Assembly: GCF_008386695.1 (NCBI RefSeq)
Contig: NZ_VUOC01000004.1
Coordinates: 248,001-312,000 of the forward strand
Length of the DNA: 64,000 nt
Direction of reading: 5' to 3'
Source of the DNA: Chitinophaga agrisoli
GTDB taxonomy: Bacteria > Bacteroidota > Bacteroidia > Chitinophagales > Chitinophagaceae
Numbering within the stretch: position 1 is the first letter of the stretch; each line of letters opens with the position of its first letter. Made by a program: the position numbers and the translations under genes. Positions 28,896 to 38,800 of the stretch are shown piece after piece. Under the pieces are notes generated by a model. It had not been told where the DNA came from. It ran no database searches and saw only the letters and a program-made list of their open reading frames with translations.

Positions 28896-30200
28896 ATGTC
28901 AACTGCGCTGAAGCTTTCAGGCAAGAGGATCCTTTTTGCCAGTGTCCCCGCCGACGGCCATTTTAACCCATTATCCGGTCTCGCCATCCATCTCAAAGAA
29001 CAAGGCAATGATGTAAGATGGTATACATCCGCGGTCTTTAGTAAAAAGCTGGAAACGTACGGTATCCCCCATTACAGGTACGTAAAGGCATTGAACCTAA
29101 ACGTAGATAACATGGAGGAACTGTTCCCCGCCAGGAAAACCTTTACCGACATGATACAGAAACTGAACTTTGACCTGGTGGAGGTCTTTGCCAGGCGTTC
29201 AGAAGAATATTATGAGGACATGAAGGATATCTACGCATCCTTTCCGTTTGATATTGTTATAGCAGACAGCATGTTCTCCGCCATCCCCTTCATCCGTCAC
29301 AAGATGAATATCCCCGTAATTTCCATTGGCATCATCCCGCTCGCAGCGGAATCCAAAGACCTGGCGCCATACGGCCTTGCATTACCCCCCGCCGCTAACG
29401 AAGAGCAACGCGCACAATACGCCAAAATGCGGGAGGATGGAACTAATATCCTGTTTAAAGAAGCAGTAGATGTATATGACGAGATCCTCACCAGGAACGG
29501 CGTTCCGCATACCAGGGGCATGCTGTTTGATATCCTGATCCGGGAAGCAAGCCTGCACCTGCAGATAGGCTCCCCCGGCTTTGAGTACGAACGCAGCGAT
29601 ATGGGCGGGAACGTACGTTTTATCGGCGCGCTCTATCCCCCTGACAGCACCGCACACCGGACAGAATGGTTTGATGAGCGCCTGAACAAGTATAAGACCG
29701 CCTTGCTGGTAACACAGGGTACCGTGGACAAAAGTATGGATAAGCTGCTGGAGCCTACGCTGGCTGCTTTTAAGGATACGGACATCCTCGTTATCGCCAC
29801 CACCAGCGGCGCCCGCACGGAAGAGCTACGGCAGAAATACGCGGCAGACAACATTATTGTAGAGGATTACATTTCCTTTGGGGAGGTAATGCCGCATGTA
29901 GACGTATATGTGACCAATGGCGGTTATGGCGGTACCTTACTGGGTATACAGCATAAATTACCCATAGTGGCTGCCGGCATTCATGAAGGGAAAAGCGAGA
30001 TATGCGCACGTGTTGGCTACTTTAACCTGGGCGTTAACCTGGCTACGGAAACGCCTACCCCGGATCAGCTGCGGGAAAGCGTGCAACAAGTGCTGCGCGA
30101 TGCCACCTATGCACAACAGGTGTCCCGCCTTTCAGACGAGATTGGGGAATATGATGCGCACAACCTGTGTGTACAGTATATACAGGAGCTGCTGAACTGA
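28896..30200 (+). CDS. GT1 family (MGT/UGT-like) glycosyltransferase
   Basis: GT-B fold glycosyltransferase of 434 residues, cytoplasmic. The N-terminal acceptor domain begins RILFASVPADGHFNPLSGLA, the His of which is the likely catalytic base. The C-terminal donor domain carries VEDYISFGEVMPHVDVYVTN followed by GGYGGTLLGIQHKLPIV, the GT1 signature. Relatives glycosylate macrolides, flavonoids or other small lipophilic molecules; the acceptor is unknown. It lies downstream of the toxin complex but behind a terminator, so a functional link is only possible, not shown. Confidence 0.88.
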   Translation: MSTALKLSGKRILFASVPADGHFNPLSGLAIHLKEQGNDVRWYTSAVFSKKLETYGIPHYRYVKALNLNVDNMEELFPARKTFTDMIQKLNFDLVEVFARRSEEYYEDMKDIYASFPFDIVIADSMFSAIPFIRHKMNIPVISIGIIPLAAESKDLAPYGLALPPAANEEQRAQYAKMREDGTNILFKEAVDVYDEILTRNGVPHTRGMLFDILIREASLHLQIGSPGFEYERSDMGGNVRFIGALYPPDSTAHRTEWFDERLNKYKTALLVTQGTVDKSMDKLLEPTLAAFKDTDILVIATTSGARTEELRQKYAADNIIVEDYISFGEVMPHVDVYVTNGGYGGTLLGIQHKLPIVAAGIHEGKSEICARVGYFNLGVNLATETPTPDQLRESVQQVLRDATYAQQVSRLSDEIGEYDAHNLCVQYIQELLN

Positions 30201-30211
30201 TCGTGCATAAC

Positions 30212-30253
30212 AAAAAGTGTTGTGCTACCAGCCGGCAGCGCAACACTTTTTTT
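30212..30253. terminator. Bidirectional terminator between glycosyltransferase and urease operon
   Basis: AAAAAGTGTTGTGCT and AGCGCAACACTTTTTTT form a strong stem with A-tract before and T-tract after, so it can stop transcription from both convergent units. Confidence 0.88.
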
Positions 30254-30254
30254 C

Positions 30255-30959
30255 TTACCACCCCATAAATACCATTCCTGCCCCGCAAATAGTAACCGTG
30301 GCCCCGCCTATCGCATGTATATACCTCTCCAGCCTATCTGTCTTAAAGAACGCATACCCATAATATCCCAGCATCACCATTACCACCATGGCAATCAACG
30401 TAAACACCATAAACGTCACCACCAGCAGCACAATACCCAGCGTTGACTGCCGCGCCGCAGGATAGGTCAGCAACGGGATCAGCGGCTCGCAAGGGCCCAG
30501 CGCAAAAATGATAAACAGGATCCAGGGCGTCACCTTCGTCCGCTCCTGCGGATACACTGGCCCTTCCCCATGTTTATGCTCATATACATACACAGATCCA
30601 TCCTCATACATATCAAAATGTTTATGCGGCTTGTTAAGATACGCCCGCCGCAGCCCCCATACCAGGTAAGCCAATCCAAAGAACAGCAGCGCCCAGCCGG
30701 CAATACCGCCCCGCAGCCCTTCCAGCCAGCTGATCTTGCCAATCTCCCAGCCCAGGAACACACCCAGTAAACCCAATAACACGGAGCTGCCTACATGCCC
30801 AATACCGCAGATAATGGTCCATAGAACCGTTTTAGCCGGCGACCATTTGCGCGACTGTGACAGGGCAATAAACGGCACATAATGATCCGGGCCGGTAACC
30901 GTATGCACACAGCTAATGGCAATAGCAGTAAGTAATAAAGCCCCGGTCTCTGAAGTCAT
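30255..30959 (-). CDS. ureH: UreH/NicO-type nickel permease
   Basis: Integral membrane protein of 234 residues with about six hydrophobic helices. The first helix has CVHTVTGPDHYVPF, the His/Asp metal motif of the nickel/cobalt NicO and UreH family, and ALGPCEPLIP occurs in the second half. A His-rich loop (HKHFDMYEDGSVYVYEHKH) lies in the middle. As the last gene of the urease operon, eight bases after ureD, it most probably imports nickel for the enzyme. Confidence 0.85.
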   Translation of the reverse strand: MTSETGALLLTAIAISCVHTVTGPDHYVPFIALSQSRKWSPAKTVLWTIICGIGHVGSSVLLGLLGVFLGWEIGKISWLEGLRGGIAGWALLFFGLAYLVWGLRRAYLNKPHKHFDMYEDGSVYVYEHKHGEGPVYPQERTKVTPWILFIIFALGPCEPLIPLLTYPAARQSTLGIVLLVVTFMVFTLIAMVVMVMLGYYGYAFFKTDRLERYIHAIGGATVTICGAGMVFMGW

Positions 30960-30967
30960 ATTTCAAA

Positions 30968-31771
30968 TTAGTTAGTCATTGCATCAGTTATAACGCGTTC
31001 CTGCCACAACACCTTCTCCATCCTCCGCATACACCCAAATAACTGTTCCGCGCCATTCCCAAGTATCCGCAGCACAATAGCCGGCCCGGCAGCCTGCGAT
31101 ACCCCATACGCTATCTCCTCCTCCCCTGCCAGCAAATCCAGCAACACATCCGCCATAGGCGGCGCATCCGCACGGGTATCCGCATAAATAAGCGTTGCCT
31201 GGTGTGTAAAGCCCTCCAACTGCCCCGGGCCCGCCAGCTTGATCCGTTCCGGTTGCAGCAGCAGGTTATCCTTTACGATCAGCTTACCCTGGTAATATAA
31301 TTCCGTAATGTTATGGAACAACCGGAACTGAAACACCTCCCCACACAACTTACGCCCACAGGTAACGATCTCGCCCCAAATAAGCCGGCTGCCGGCTTCC
31401 AGGAAAATACGGTTATGGCCTTCAAAGCTGGCTCCTGCGTGCGGTACTACCGGGTGCGGAATATAGCTGAAACTAGCGCCCTGATGCACTTCTACCTGCA
31501 TATGCTGACAAGCCCCATGCTCCATATGATATAAACGCTGATACGCCTGCGTCTGTAACTGCAGCCTGCTGCCGGCGCTAACGGTAATATGTATACGGTA
31601 ATCATCCCCATCCAGCATACCCGGCGATGCGGACATCAGCATCAGGCACAGCGCCTTATCTGTACGGTACGCGCCTATGTCCGCCAGTTTAAACGGGCGG
31701 GTCCAGTAGCTTTCTTTCAGCCAGGTAGCGCCTGCACGGAGGCCGGTCACAATTTTTAATTCGCTGATCAT
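30968..31771 (-). CDS. ureD: Urease accessory protein UreD
   Basis: UreD (267 residues) is the scaffold that binds apo-urease and passes nickel from UreG to the active site together with UreF. Family features are [20 protein letters not shown] near the start, [20 protein letters not shown], and [20 protein letters not shown] in the middle. Its start overlaps the ureG stop by four bases (ATGA), indicating translational coupling. Confidence 0.93.
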   Translation of the reverse strand: MISELKIVTGLRAGATWLKESYWTRPFKLADIGAYRTDKALCLMLMSASPGMLDGDDYRIHITVSAGSRLQLQTQAYQRLYHMEHGACQHMQVEVHQGASFSYIPHPVVPHAGASFEGHNRIFLEAGSRLIWGEIVTCGRKLCGEVFQFRLFHNITELYYQGKLIVKDNLLLQPERIKLAGPGQLEGFTHQATLIYADTRADAPPMADVLLDLLAGEEEIAYGVSQAAGPAIVLRILGNGAEQLFGCMRRMEKVLWQERVITDAMTN

Positions 31772-32400
31772 CTTTGCAGTGCAGGTTCCGTTACGTCTTC
31801 CAGCAGCGCATATTTTTTTATCCAGGCAATCACCTCCGGCAGTCCTATACCGCGCATCAGGTCAGTAAATACAAACGGCTGTCCTTTGCGCATCAGGCGG
31901 GCGTCGCGGTCCATCACCTCCAGGCTCGCGTTTACATAAGGCGCCAGGTCTATTTTATTGATCACCAGCAGATCGGAACGGGTAATACCCGGACCGCCCT
32001 TACGGGGGATCTTATCGCCTTCTGCTACGTCTATCACAAAGATCGTCACATCTGCCAGGTCCGGGCTAAAAGTAGCGGAGAGGTTATCGCCGCCGCTTTC
32101 TATAAAAATAAGCTGCAGGTCCGGGAAACGGGCTGCCATCTCATCCACAGCCTCCAGGTTCATGCTCGCGTCCTCACGGATGGCCGTATGCGGGCACCCG
32201 CCGGTCTCCACGCCCATGATCCGCTCCGCCGGTAACAGGCTGTTCTTTGTCAGGAATTCCGCATCTTCTTTAGTATAGATATCATTGGTGATCACGGCCA
32301 GCTCATAGGCTTCCATCATATTACGCGTAAGCCTTTCTATCAGGGCAGTTTTACCGGAACCTACCGGCCCTGCGATCCCTATTTTTACATATTTCCTCAT
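31768..32400 (-). CDS. ureG: Urease accessory GTPase UreG
   Basis: SIMIBI-class GTPase (210 residues) that supplies energy and nickel for urease maturation. The P-loop is [17 protein letters not shown] (residues 8-24). The nickel-binding CPH motif lies in [15 protein letters not shown], and [11 protein letters not shown] is the guanine-specificity motif. It overlaps ureF and ureD by four bases on each side, so it sits in a tightly coupled operon. Confidence 0.97.
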   Translation of the reverse strand: MRKYVKIGIAGPVGSGKTALIERLTRNMMEAYELAVITNDIYTKEDAEFLTKNSLLPAERIMGVETGGCPHTAIREDASMNLEAVDEMAARFPDLQLIFIESGGDNLSATFSPDLADVTIFVIDVAEGDKIPRKGGPGITRSDLLVINKIDLAPYVNASLEVMDRDARLMRKGQPFVFTDLMRGIGLPEVIAWIKKYALLEDVTEPALQR

Positions 32401-33071
32401 GACATATACAATCTTGAATATAATCTTTCATGCTGCATACAACGTATATCAAAACCCGGGTTACAACAGCCCAGGAAACGGCGGTCCGGCAATAAGGTGA
32501 CCATAGCCAGCTCGGTTAACAAGGGCTGCAGCCGCAGGAGGATATCCTGCCCTTCCAGCTGCCCCAGGGGTACCAGCTTTACACAGTTGGTCACCATGCC
32601 CGCAATGGCGTTATAATAAAACGCCTGCAAAGCGTCTGCTTTAGGCGCATGTAACAGCGCCGCATATACGCCAAATGCCAGGCAGTAATGCCCCGTAGCA
32701 CGGCCCTCTTTGATAGCGCCCTCATATTGCTGCATAAAAAGGAAGGGCCGTTCCCGGCTAAAAACCTTCTGTAAACGGATGCCCAGTTTCTGGCTCGCCT
32801 GCCGTATTTCCTTCGCCACCTTTAATGCCGTACATTCCTCATCCAGCTGCAACAGTGCGCCCAGATCCTCCTGCATGGCCGCATCGTACGCCAGGCTGAC
32901 AAATGCGGCATCATTATAACGGAGGTTATTGGCCAGCATGCTATGTATCCACGCTTCTGCCGTGGCGGCGTTATGTACCAGGCCTTGCTGCACATAGGTC
33001 TCCAGCCCGTTGGAATGGCTATAACCGCCTATAGGCAAGCCAGGATCAGATAAATGCAACAATGCGAGCAT
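32397..33071 (-). CDS. ureF: Urease accessory protein UreF
   Basis: All-helical accessory protein of 224 residues that bridges UreD and UreG in the maturation complex. The family opening [21 protein letters not shown] is clear, with ETYVQQGLV after it, and the C-terminus has [14 protein letters not shown]. Only two bases separate it from ureE. Confidence 0.95.
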   Translation of the reverse strand: MLALLHLSDPGLPIGGYSHSNGLETYVQQGLVHNAATAEAWIHSMLANNLRYNDAAFVSLAYDAAMQEDLGALLQLDEECTALKVAKEIRQASQKLGIRLQKVFSRERPFLFMQQYEGAIKEGRATGHYCLAFGVYAALLHAPKADALQAFYYNAIAGMVTNCVKLVPLGQLEGQDILLRLQPLLTELAMVTLLPDRRFLGCCNPGFDIRCMQHERLYSRLYMS

Positions 33072-33073
33072 GA

Positions 33074-33577
33074 TTATCTTGTTAGATTAATGATCTTCTG
33101 AAATAAAGAAGTACCGCCGCTATCCCCGTGGCTATGCGGCATTACATTAGAGCGCAGCATATTGGTAAGCTTGCGTACCGCTTTTACCGGCGCATAACCC
33201 GCGGCTTCCAGCCAGCGGAACAACGGCTCTTCCCAGGGGATCAGCACTTCATTATCCTGTAAAAAAACAGGCAGGTGTTTATTGCCTATCTCGTAACAAA
33301 CAGCGCCCATCTCCTCCATAGAGGCCGGTTTTACAACAATGGCCTCGCAGGGCAGGATGTCTGTCACCACCATGGTCTGATCATCCATATAAACAATATC
33401 CCCTTGCTGCAGCCGCTGTCCTTGTTTTAACAGGCGCAACGCCACATCACGGCCGGCAACCGTTTGTTTGCGCTGTATGCGCCTGGCGGTCTCGTACCAT
33501 TCCAGTTGCAGCAAGTCCGTTTGCCGGCTGCCCGCCGGAACAGTGTTGATATTGCCTATAATATCTTCTATGATCAT
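33074..33577 (-). CDS. ureE: Urease accessory nickel chaperone UreE
   Basis: Nickel-binding metallochaperone of 167 residues, with an N-terminal peptide-binding domain and a ferredoxin-like metal domain. The GNKHLPVFL segment contains the conserved His, and the C-terminus has MPHSHGDS, a short His pair rather than the long His tail of some homologues. It lies 22 bases after ureC. Confidence 0.92.
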   Translation of the reverse strand: MIIEDIIGNINTVPAGSRQTDLLQLEWYETARRIQRKQTVAGRDVALRLLKQGQRLQQGDIVYMDDQTMVVTDILPCEAIVVKPASMEEMGAVCYEIGNKHLPVFLQDNEVLIPWEEPLFRWLEAAGYAPVKAVRKLTNMLRSNVMPHSHGDSGGTSLFQKIINLTR

Positions 33578-33599
33578 ACGCTCAGATTTACCAGCACGC

Positions 33600-35321
33600 C
33601 TAAAACAAAAAATACCGTTGCGCTAACGCCACTTCCTTCAGCGGTTCACAGGTGATCTTCTCCCCGTTTACCCGTACCTCGTAAGTTTCCGGGTTCACAG
33701 TAATATCCGGTGTTTGGTCGTTGTGGATCAGGTCTTTCTTGGAAATGCTCCGGCAGCCGCTTACGGGTAACAATGTTTTCTCCAGGCCATATTCCTTTGT
33801 AATATCTTTCTGCAAGGAAACTTTCGATACAAATATCACGCTGGTATGCAGCAATGCCTTGCCATGCGCGCCAAACATATGGCGGTAGATCACCGGCTGC
33901 GGCGTGGGTATAGAAGCATTGGGATCGCCCATTTTACTGGCGGCAATCATCCCGCCTTTAATGATCATCTCCGGCTTAGCGCCAAACAGGGCCGGTTTCC
34001 ACAGCACCAGGTCCGCTATCTTACCGGTTGCTATCGAGCCCACATGATCGGCAATACCCTGCGTAATGGCCGGGTTGATGGTATATTTAGCTACATAACG
34101 TTTTACGCGGAAATTATCATTGTCCTTGCCGGCGTCTTCGGGTAGCGCGCCGCGCTGCTTTTTCATCTTATCGGCCGTTTGCCAGGTGCGGATCACTACT
34201 TCGCCTACACGTCCCATGGCCTGCGAGTCAGAGCTCATGATGCTGAACACGCCCATATCATGCAGGATATCTTCTGCGGCAATGGTCTCCGGGCGGATCC
34301 GCGAGTCTGCAAAAGCTACGTCCTCGGGCACACGTTTATCCAGGTGATGACAGACCATCAGCATATCCAGGTGCTCATCGATGGTGTTCACCGTATACGG
34401 GCGCGTAGGATTGGTAGATGCCGGCAGCACATTCGGAAAAGATGCCGCCCGGATAATATCCGGCGCATGGCCGCCGCCCGCGCCTTCTGTATGGAAGGTA
34501 TGGATCACGCGGCCGTTGATGGCCTTCATGGTATCTTCCAGGAAACCTGCTTCGTTAAGGGTATCTGTATGGATGGCGATCTGCACATCCAGTTTATCCG
34601 CCACCTGCAGGGAAGCGTCTATCACCGCCGGCGTAGCGCCCCAGTCTTCATGGATCTTAAGGCCCAGCGCGCCGGCTTCAATCTGTTCTTCCAGCGGGGC
34701 CGTGGTAGCGCAGTTGCCTTTGCCAAAGAAGCCCAGGTTCATAGGATAGGCTTCCGCCGCCTGCAGCATACGCTGAATGTTCCATTTACCCGGGGTAACG
34801 GTAGTAGCGCTGGTGCCATCTGCCGGACCGGTCCCCCCGCCTATCATAGTGGTAATACCGCTGAACAGGGCATGGTCCACCAATTGCGGACAGATAAAAT
34901 GGATATGCGTATCAATACCACCCGCCGTAGCAATAAGATTGCTGCCGTTATGTACTTCAGTAGCCGCGCCAATGATCATATTCGGGTGTACGCCATCCAT
35001 GGTATCAGGATTACCGGCCTGGCCTATACCCACGATCTTGCCGTCTTTGATACCGATATCCGCTTTTACAATGCCCCAATGGTCAATGATGATCACGTTG
35101 GTGATCACCAGGTCCAGCACTCCTTCGGCCCGCAGGGCGGTAGCTGATTGCGCCATGCCATCGCGCACGCTCTTACCACCGCCAAATTTACATTCATCGC
35201 CATACACGTTATAGTCCTGCTCTATTTCTATGATGAGGTCTGTATCCGCCAGGCGTATACGGTCACCGGTAGTGGGACCGTACATGCTTACGTATTTATG
35301 TCTGTCTATCCGGAGGCTCAT
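33600..35321 (-). CDS. ureC: Urease alpha subunit
   Basis: Catalytic subunit of urease (EC 3.5.1.5), 573 residues, which hydrolyses urea to ammonia and carbamate with two nickel ions. The metal ligands are visible: His139 and His141 in GIDTHIHF, the lysine to be carbamylated, Lys222, in GLKIHEDWG, His251 in AIHTDTLNE, His277 in [10 protein letters not shown], and Asp365 in MSSDSQAMG. The mobile flap has Cys324-His325 in MVCHHLDKR. Its start overlaps the ureB stop by four bases. All key residues are present, so the enzyme should be active. Confidence 0.98.
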   Translation of the reverse strand: MSLRIDRHKYVSMYGPTTGDRIRLADTDLIIEIEQDYNVYGDECKFGGGKSVRDGMAQSATALRAEGVLDLVITNVIIIDHWGIVKADIGIKDGKIVGIGQAGNPDTMDGVHPNMIIGAATEVHNGSNLIATAGGIDTHIHFICPQLVDHALFSGITTMIGGGTGPADGTSATTVTPGKWNIQRMLQAAEAYPMNLGFFGKGNCATTAPLEEQIEAGALGLKIHEDWGATPAVIDASLQVADKLDVQIAIHTDTLNEAGFLEDTMKAINGRVIHTFHTEGAGGGHAPDIIRAASFPNVLPASTNPTRPYTVNTIDEHLDMLMVCHHLDKRVPEDVAFADSRIRPETIAAEDILHDMGVFSIMSSDSQAMGRVGEVVIRTWQTADKMKKQRGALPEDAGKDNDNFRVKRYVAKYTINPAITQGIADHVGSIATGKIADLVLWKPALFGAKPEMIIKGGMIAASKMGDPNASIPTPQPVIYRHMFGAHGKALLHTSVIFVSKVSLQKDITKEYGLEKTLLPVSGCRSISKKDLIHNDQTPDITVNPETYEVRVNGEKITCEPLKEVALAQRYFLF

Positions 35322-35692
35322 GGTAATTTGATTTTAAACTGCTGTTCGGCTGCTTTCAGCAAAGCTTGCTCTTTTATGGTATCATCTGTAGTAACGCCAT
35401 TGGCCAGGTTATTAATACCTATTACGCGTTTAGCGCCGCCCAGCTCTACCAGCTCCACGGCTTTTACCTCGCCCGGTTCAAAACGCACAGCGTTGCCGGA
35501 GGGTACATTAAGGCGCATGCCAAAGGCCGTAGCGCGGTCAAAAGCCATCTGGCGGTTCACTTCAAAGAAATGGCAATGGGAACCTATCTGTACCGGGCGG
35601 TCGCCCGTATTCACTACTTTGATGGTAATGGTCTTACGGCCCTCATTGGCAATGATATCGTCCTTTTTAAGGAAGTATTCTCCGGGGATCAT
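35318..35692 (-). CDS. ureB: Urease beta subunit
   Basis: Small structural subunit of urease, 124 residues. Family motifs are [13 protein letters not shown] at the start, [20 protein letters not shown], and the downstream [16 protein letters not shown]. It is a separate gene rather than fused to gamma, as in most soil bacteria. The C-terminal lysine-rich tail overlaps the ureC start. Confidence 0.96.
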   Translation of the reverse strand: MIPGEYFLKKDDIIANEGRKTITIKVVNTGDRPVQIGSHCHFFEVNRQMAFDRATAFGMRLNVPSGNAVRFEPGEVKAVELVELGGAKRVIGINNLANGVTTDDTIKEQALLKAAEQQFKIKLP

Positions 35693-35709
35693 GTCAATTG
35701 TTTTATGGG

Positions 35710-36012
35710 TTAGCGGATAGGATGGTGTACGGTCACCAGTTTGGTGCCATCCGGGAAAGTGGCTTCTATCTGTATCTCATGGATCATTTCAGGGATGCCT
35801 TCCATCACATCATCACGGGTAAGGATAGTAGCGCCGTATTGCATCAGGTCTGCCACTGTGCGGCCATCCCGGGCGGCCTCCTGCAAGTGGCTGCTGATCA
35901 GGGCAATGGCTTCCGGGTAGTTGAGCTTAAGCCCCCTGGCCTTCCGTTTTTCTGCCAGTTCGCCGGCTACATGCAGCAGCAGCTTTTCAGTTTCTCTTGC
36001 GGTCAAATGCAT
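35710..36012 (-). CDS. ureA: Urease gamma subunit
   Basis: First gene of the urease operon, 100 residues, the family's usual length. Recognisable motifs are [40 protein letters not shown] and the end VHHPIR. Seventeen bases separate it from ureB. The preceding 220-bp AT-rich intergenic region should hold the operon promoter, but I could not find a strong TAnnTTTG box on the minus strand. Confidence 0.97.
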   Translation of the reverse strand: MHLTARETEKLLLHVAGELAEKRKARGLKLNYPEAIALISSHLQEAARDGRTVADLMQYGATILTRDDVMEGIPEMIHEIQIEATFPDGTKLVTVHHPIR

Positions 36013-36112
36013 AATTTACTGGTTATTGATCAGAAAAATACAATATTTATTATCACTTATTTAAAAAACAAGCGCCAAAATCCGCCTAATACACACATTA
36101 AATATTACATAA

Positions 36113-36120
36113 TATATTTG
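36113..36120 (+). promoter_or_regulatory. Putative -7 element for the downstream lipoprotein
   Basis: TATATTTG matches TAnnTTTG and lies about 110 bases before the lipoprotein ATG. No convincing -33 element was identified, so this is tentative. Confidence 0.3.
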
Positions 36121-36233
36121 TTAATATGAATCCCCGGTAAGCCTTATATTTTGCAACACTGGAAAATGCGATATATCTTACGCGCCGTTGACGGTGACCG
36201 TTAATCATTCAACCTAACCCAAATACCCTTACT

Positions 36234-36788
36234 ATGAAAAAAGCACGCCTCATGTGCTATTGCGCTGTTCTCATTGCATATACGATCAGTTGTAACAGTC
36301 CTGCAACAAACAACAAGGCGGATGAACCAATTGCCCAACAAGCCGATACCATCCGGCAAGTAGCAGACACCGCCCATACCGCCCCGGTCACGGGCTCCGT
36401 TCAGCCGGCTCCCGTTGCCAAAGTCATTGATACACTGACATTAACCCGCAACTCGGACATCCATATAATACAAATGGAAAAAACCGCATGGGAAGATTCA
36501 GCAGACAGCTACTTTTCCCGCTGTGCGAAATGGAAACTGGACGCTAACCAGGTGATCGATATCCTGAAGAATTCCCCGCAAATGGGTGCCCATATCCTGC
36601 ATTATGCATTTTCCCAGTTACATTGCAGTATGGAAGGGACAGTCGCGATCGATAATAAGGAATACAAATTTGAGGTGAATGCCGGCTCCTATGTTATATT
36701 ACGTAACAACGACACCACTTATTATCTCGATGCCGACAGGAAGCCGCTGCGCAAGTATTTTTTAGAAGAAAGTGACCATGGTCAATAG
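36234..36788 (+). CDS. Hypothetical lipoprotein
   Basis: The 184-residue protein opens with a lipoprotein signal peptide ending in the lipobox YTISC (Cys20), so the mature protein should be membrane anchored. A Pro/Thr/Ala-rich linker follows, then a compact domain of about 120 residues with HIIQMEKTAWEDSADSYFSR and DKEYKFEVNAGSYVIL-like beta strands. I do not recognise the family. It lies alone between the urease operon and the toxin remnant region. Confidence 0.75.
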   Translation: MKKARLMCYCAVLIAYTISCNSPATNNKADEPIAQQADTIRQVADTAHTAPVTGSVQPAPVAKVIDTLTLTRNSDIHIIQMEKTAWEDSADSYFSRCAKWKLDANQVIDILKNSPQMGAHILHYAFSQLHCSMEGTVAIDNKEYKFEVNAGSYVILRNNDTTYYLDADRKPLRKYFLEESDHGQ

Positions 36789-37130
36789 TGTGTATCTTCA
36801 GAATCTCTACAGAATGTTTTCTGATTTTCGTACTACACTTAGGAATTCGACTTCAACCATAAACAAAGGCCGGGCCATGCGGGTGTGCTCTTTGGGACAA
36901 GCGCAACGCATGCCCATCAGGCCAGCCTTGCCAAACTACAACTGCATATTGGCTGATAACAGCGTTGGGTGGGAGTTATCCATCCATGGGGATTGGTTAC
37001 TCCCGGGGTTATATGTGTATAAGACCGGGGGGCTTGTCCTTCTGACATCCGCTTTGGGGCTGTAAAAGGATGTTATTATGATATTCAATAAATTTTCTCG
37101 TTACGTCGATTACTGTAACCGCAGGCGCTG
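36789..37130. other. Region without a recognisable gene
   Basis: About 340 bases between a lipoprotein and a TPR-like gene. Short open frames exist on the plus strand, including one overlapping the lipoprotein end, but their translations do not look like proteins. No repeat or RNA gene was seen. Confidence 0.4.
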
Positions 37131-37679
37131 TCAATTAGTTTCCAATAGAAACCTTTTTAACGGCCTGTAAATAGTCCTGGCCCCTTTTTCCAGGCCTTTC
37201 ATATACATTTTCAGGTACTTTCCTGATAACACGGGATCATCTTCATAATATAGCCGGTATAATTCGAATTTGCTATCATTAACCAGTTCCTTCGCCATAT
37301 CACGATCCAGTTTACATTTTCCAGACATAGCGCCTTTAACGCCCAGTTTAATTATCTTCTCATAACAGTAAATGGCTATATCATTCTGCCCGGCAGATCT
37401 TCTGACAGAACCCATTGTAGACAACACCATCGGACAATCCGGATCGAGTTCAACTGCCTGTATAATATAACGCTCTGCCACGCGCCATTTCCTCCAGTAC
37501 ACCTCTTTTCGTTGCTTCCCATTTTCGTCAAAACGGCTTTCATCAAGAAATGTTTGCGCAATACATTGCAGCAGATATGGGTCTTCTTTATAGCTTAATT
37601 TCCTGATTAATGACCTTGCTTTAGCGGAGTCACTTACAAGCACATTACGATATTCCTCCAATATTTTTCCTCTATCCAT
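37131..37679 (-). CDS. TPR-like hypothetical protein
   Basis: The 182-residue protein is helical and acidic/basic mixed without signal peptide. WRVAERYIIQAVELDPDCP followed by MVLSTMGSVRRSAGQNDIAI and YCYEKIIKLG is a tetratricopeptide-like pair of helices. It lies downstream of the RHS toxin and immunity-like genes on the same strand. Similar small helical proteins often appear among immunity genes, but I cannot assign one to a toxin. Confidence 0.65.
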   Translation of the reverse strand: MDRGKILEEYRNVLVSDSAKARSLIRKLSYKEDPYLLQCIAQTFLDESRFDENGKQRKEVYWRKWRVAERYIIQAVELDPDCPMVLSTMGSVRRSAGQNDIAIYCYEKIIKLGVKGAMSGKCKLDRDMAKELVNDSKFELYRLYYEDDPVLSGKYLKMYMKGLEKGARTIYRPLKRFLLETN

Positions 37680-37962
37680 AATTCAACAACAATAGCTATT
37701 ATAGTTTTCTTCCATTCTTATCAATTGCATAATTTTCCAGGATGTCTATTTCGATTAATAAAATAGCTGCGCAGATATCTAATGCAAACAATTTCTGCAT
37801 AGAGGGGAGCTATTCCTATATAATAATAACCTTGCCCCGATGGCGAGTATTCTGGTCGCTGCGTAAGTCTATAAAACCATCACTGGATGCTATCGGCGGT
37901 TCCATCGATTCACATTTACCTCGCGGATGACAAGATAATTTTATTTACAAAATGACACGGCG

Positions 37963-38604
37963 CTATAAGCTCGCCCCCCATTTCTTCTTCCCGTCCTTAG
38001 ATAGCAAATAGAACACCCGTCCAGACTCCTTATCCCACCCCATCTTTCCCACGGGCTCTACAAAAGACGGATCGGATTCAAAGAGCTTTTCTCTTTTTAT
38101 TTCTTCCTTGGCCATGTTTAGAAAAATTACAAATGCCTCGAACTTATTACTATCTCAGTTACAATAAACACCGCCATAATGATCTCGCCCGGGTGATAAG
38201 ATATATTTGTTTTCGCGAATCCAGGTATGTTCCAGTTTTTTGGTTAGGCAGCATTCGTAAGCCGCCTTTAAAGCATTTTCATCCCATTTCTTGCTATTTT
38301 CAATGTATAAAAGCCCTTGCTGCAAAACATCTAGAATCATTTTTTTTCTTTCAAACTTATTGCCATCATAGTATAGGCTGAAGTCAAACACCCTGCTGAT
38401 CTTGATAACGTTTAACATTTCCTCCATTTGATTCTCCCGGTCGGCATTGTCTGAAATTTCAATGGTCACTTTCTTAAAAGAGCCTGCTTCGTATTTCCCC
38501 AGGCAGGAGAGATACAACGCTGTCATGCTCCAGATCGCTCCTCCCTCATTAAATTGCAATAGGAATTTATTAGGTGTTCTGATCGAAATATCTGCAAGTT
38601 TCAT
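37963..38604 (-). pseudogene. Immunity-like gene interrupted by an in-frame TGA
   Basis: The frame starting at 38604 reads 149 residues and stops at a TGA (38155-38157). The same frame then continues open for 63 more codons to a TAG at 37963 with sequence that looks coding: SNKFEAFVIFLNMAKEEI, EPVGKMGWDKESGRVFYLL. The junction reads HYGGVYCN-stop-DSNKFEAF, so a Trp (TGG) to TGA change would explain it. The intact protein would be 213 residues. The alternative is two proteins, with a 50-residue one starting at 38115 (MAKEEIKREK). The 5' end overlaps a toxin-tip remnant, as immunity genes often do. The family is not recognised. Confidence 0.6.
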
Positions 38605-38740
38605 ATTTGTCTTTTAACCCTAATGCCGGCAGGTCTTGTTCATGCACATTATTTATCCATTCTTTAAAGGAGTCCACATTACATTCCCTGGCATTGTTAA
38701 AATGCCGGGCCTTCACAGCCAGGTTGCAGGAATGCACAAG
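38570..38740 (-). pseudogene. Orphan toxin-tip remnant
   Basis: This open stretch of 56 codons has no start and is preceded by a stop codon, but its translation looks like the C-terminus of a secreted toxin: AVKARHFNNARECNVDSF, KEWINNVHEQDLPALGL, ending ETCRYFDQNT. It overlaps the start of the immunity-like gene by 35 bases in another frame. It is best explained as the tail of a displaced RHS toxin module left behind with its immunity gene (inference). Confidence 0.5.
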
Positions 38741-38800
38741 TCAAAAATGGTAATATGATCTGACGCACGGCAAACATATTTCAGAAGTAAAACACCATTT

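Noticed and set aside
34179-35147. 322-codon open frame opposite ureC
   Set aside because: It lies wholly antisense to the catalytic urease gene, has a repetitive His/Arg/Met-rich composition, and is a shadow of GC-rich codon use.
36772-37065. 97-codon open frame overlapping the lipoprotein end
   Set aside because: Its translation lacks a protein-like pattern, and no ribosome binding site or homologue-like motif was seen.
37742-37930. 62-codon plus-strand open frame
   Set aside because: It lies next to minus-strand immunity remnants and its translation does not look like a folded protein.
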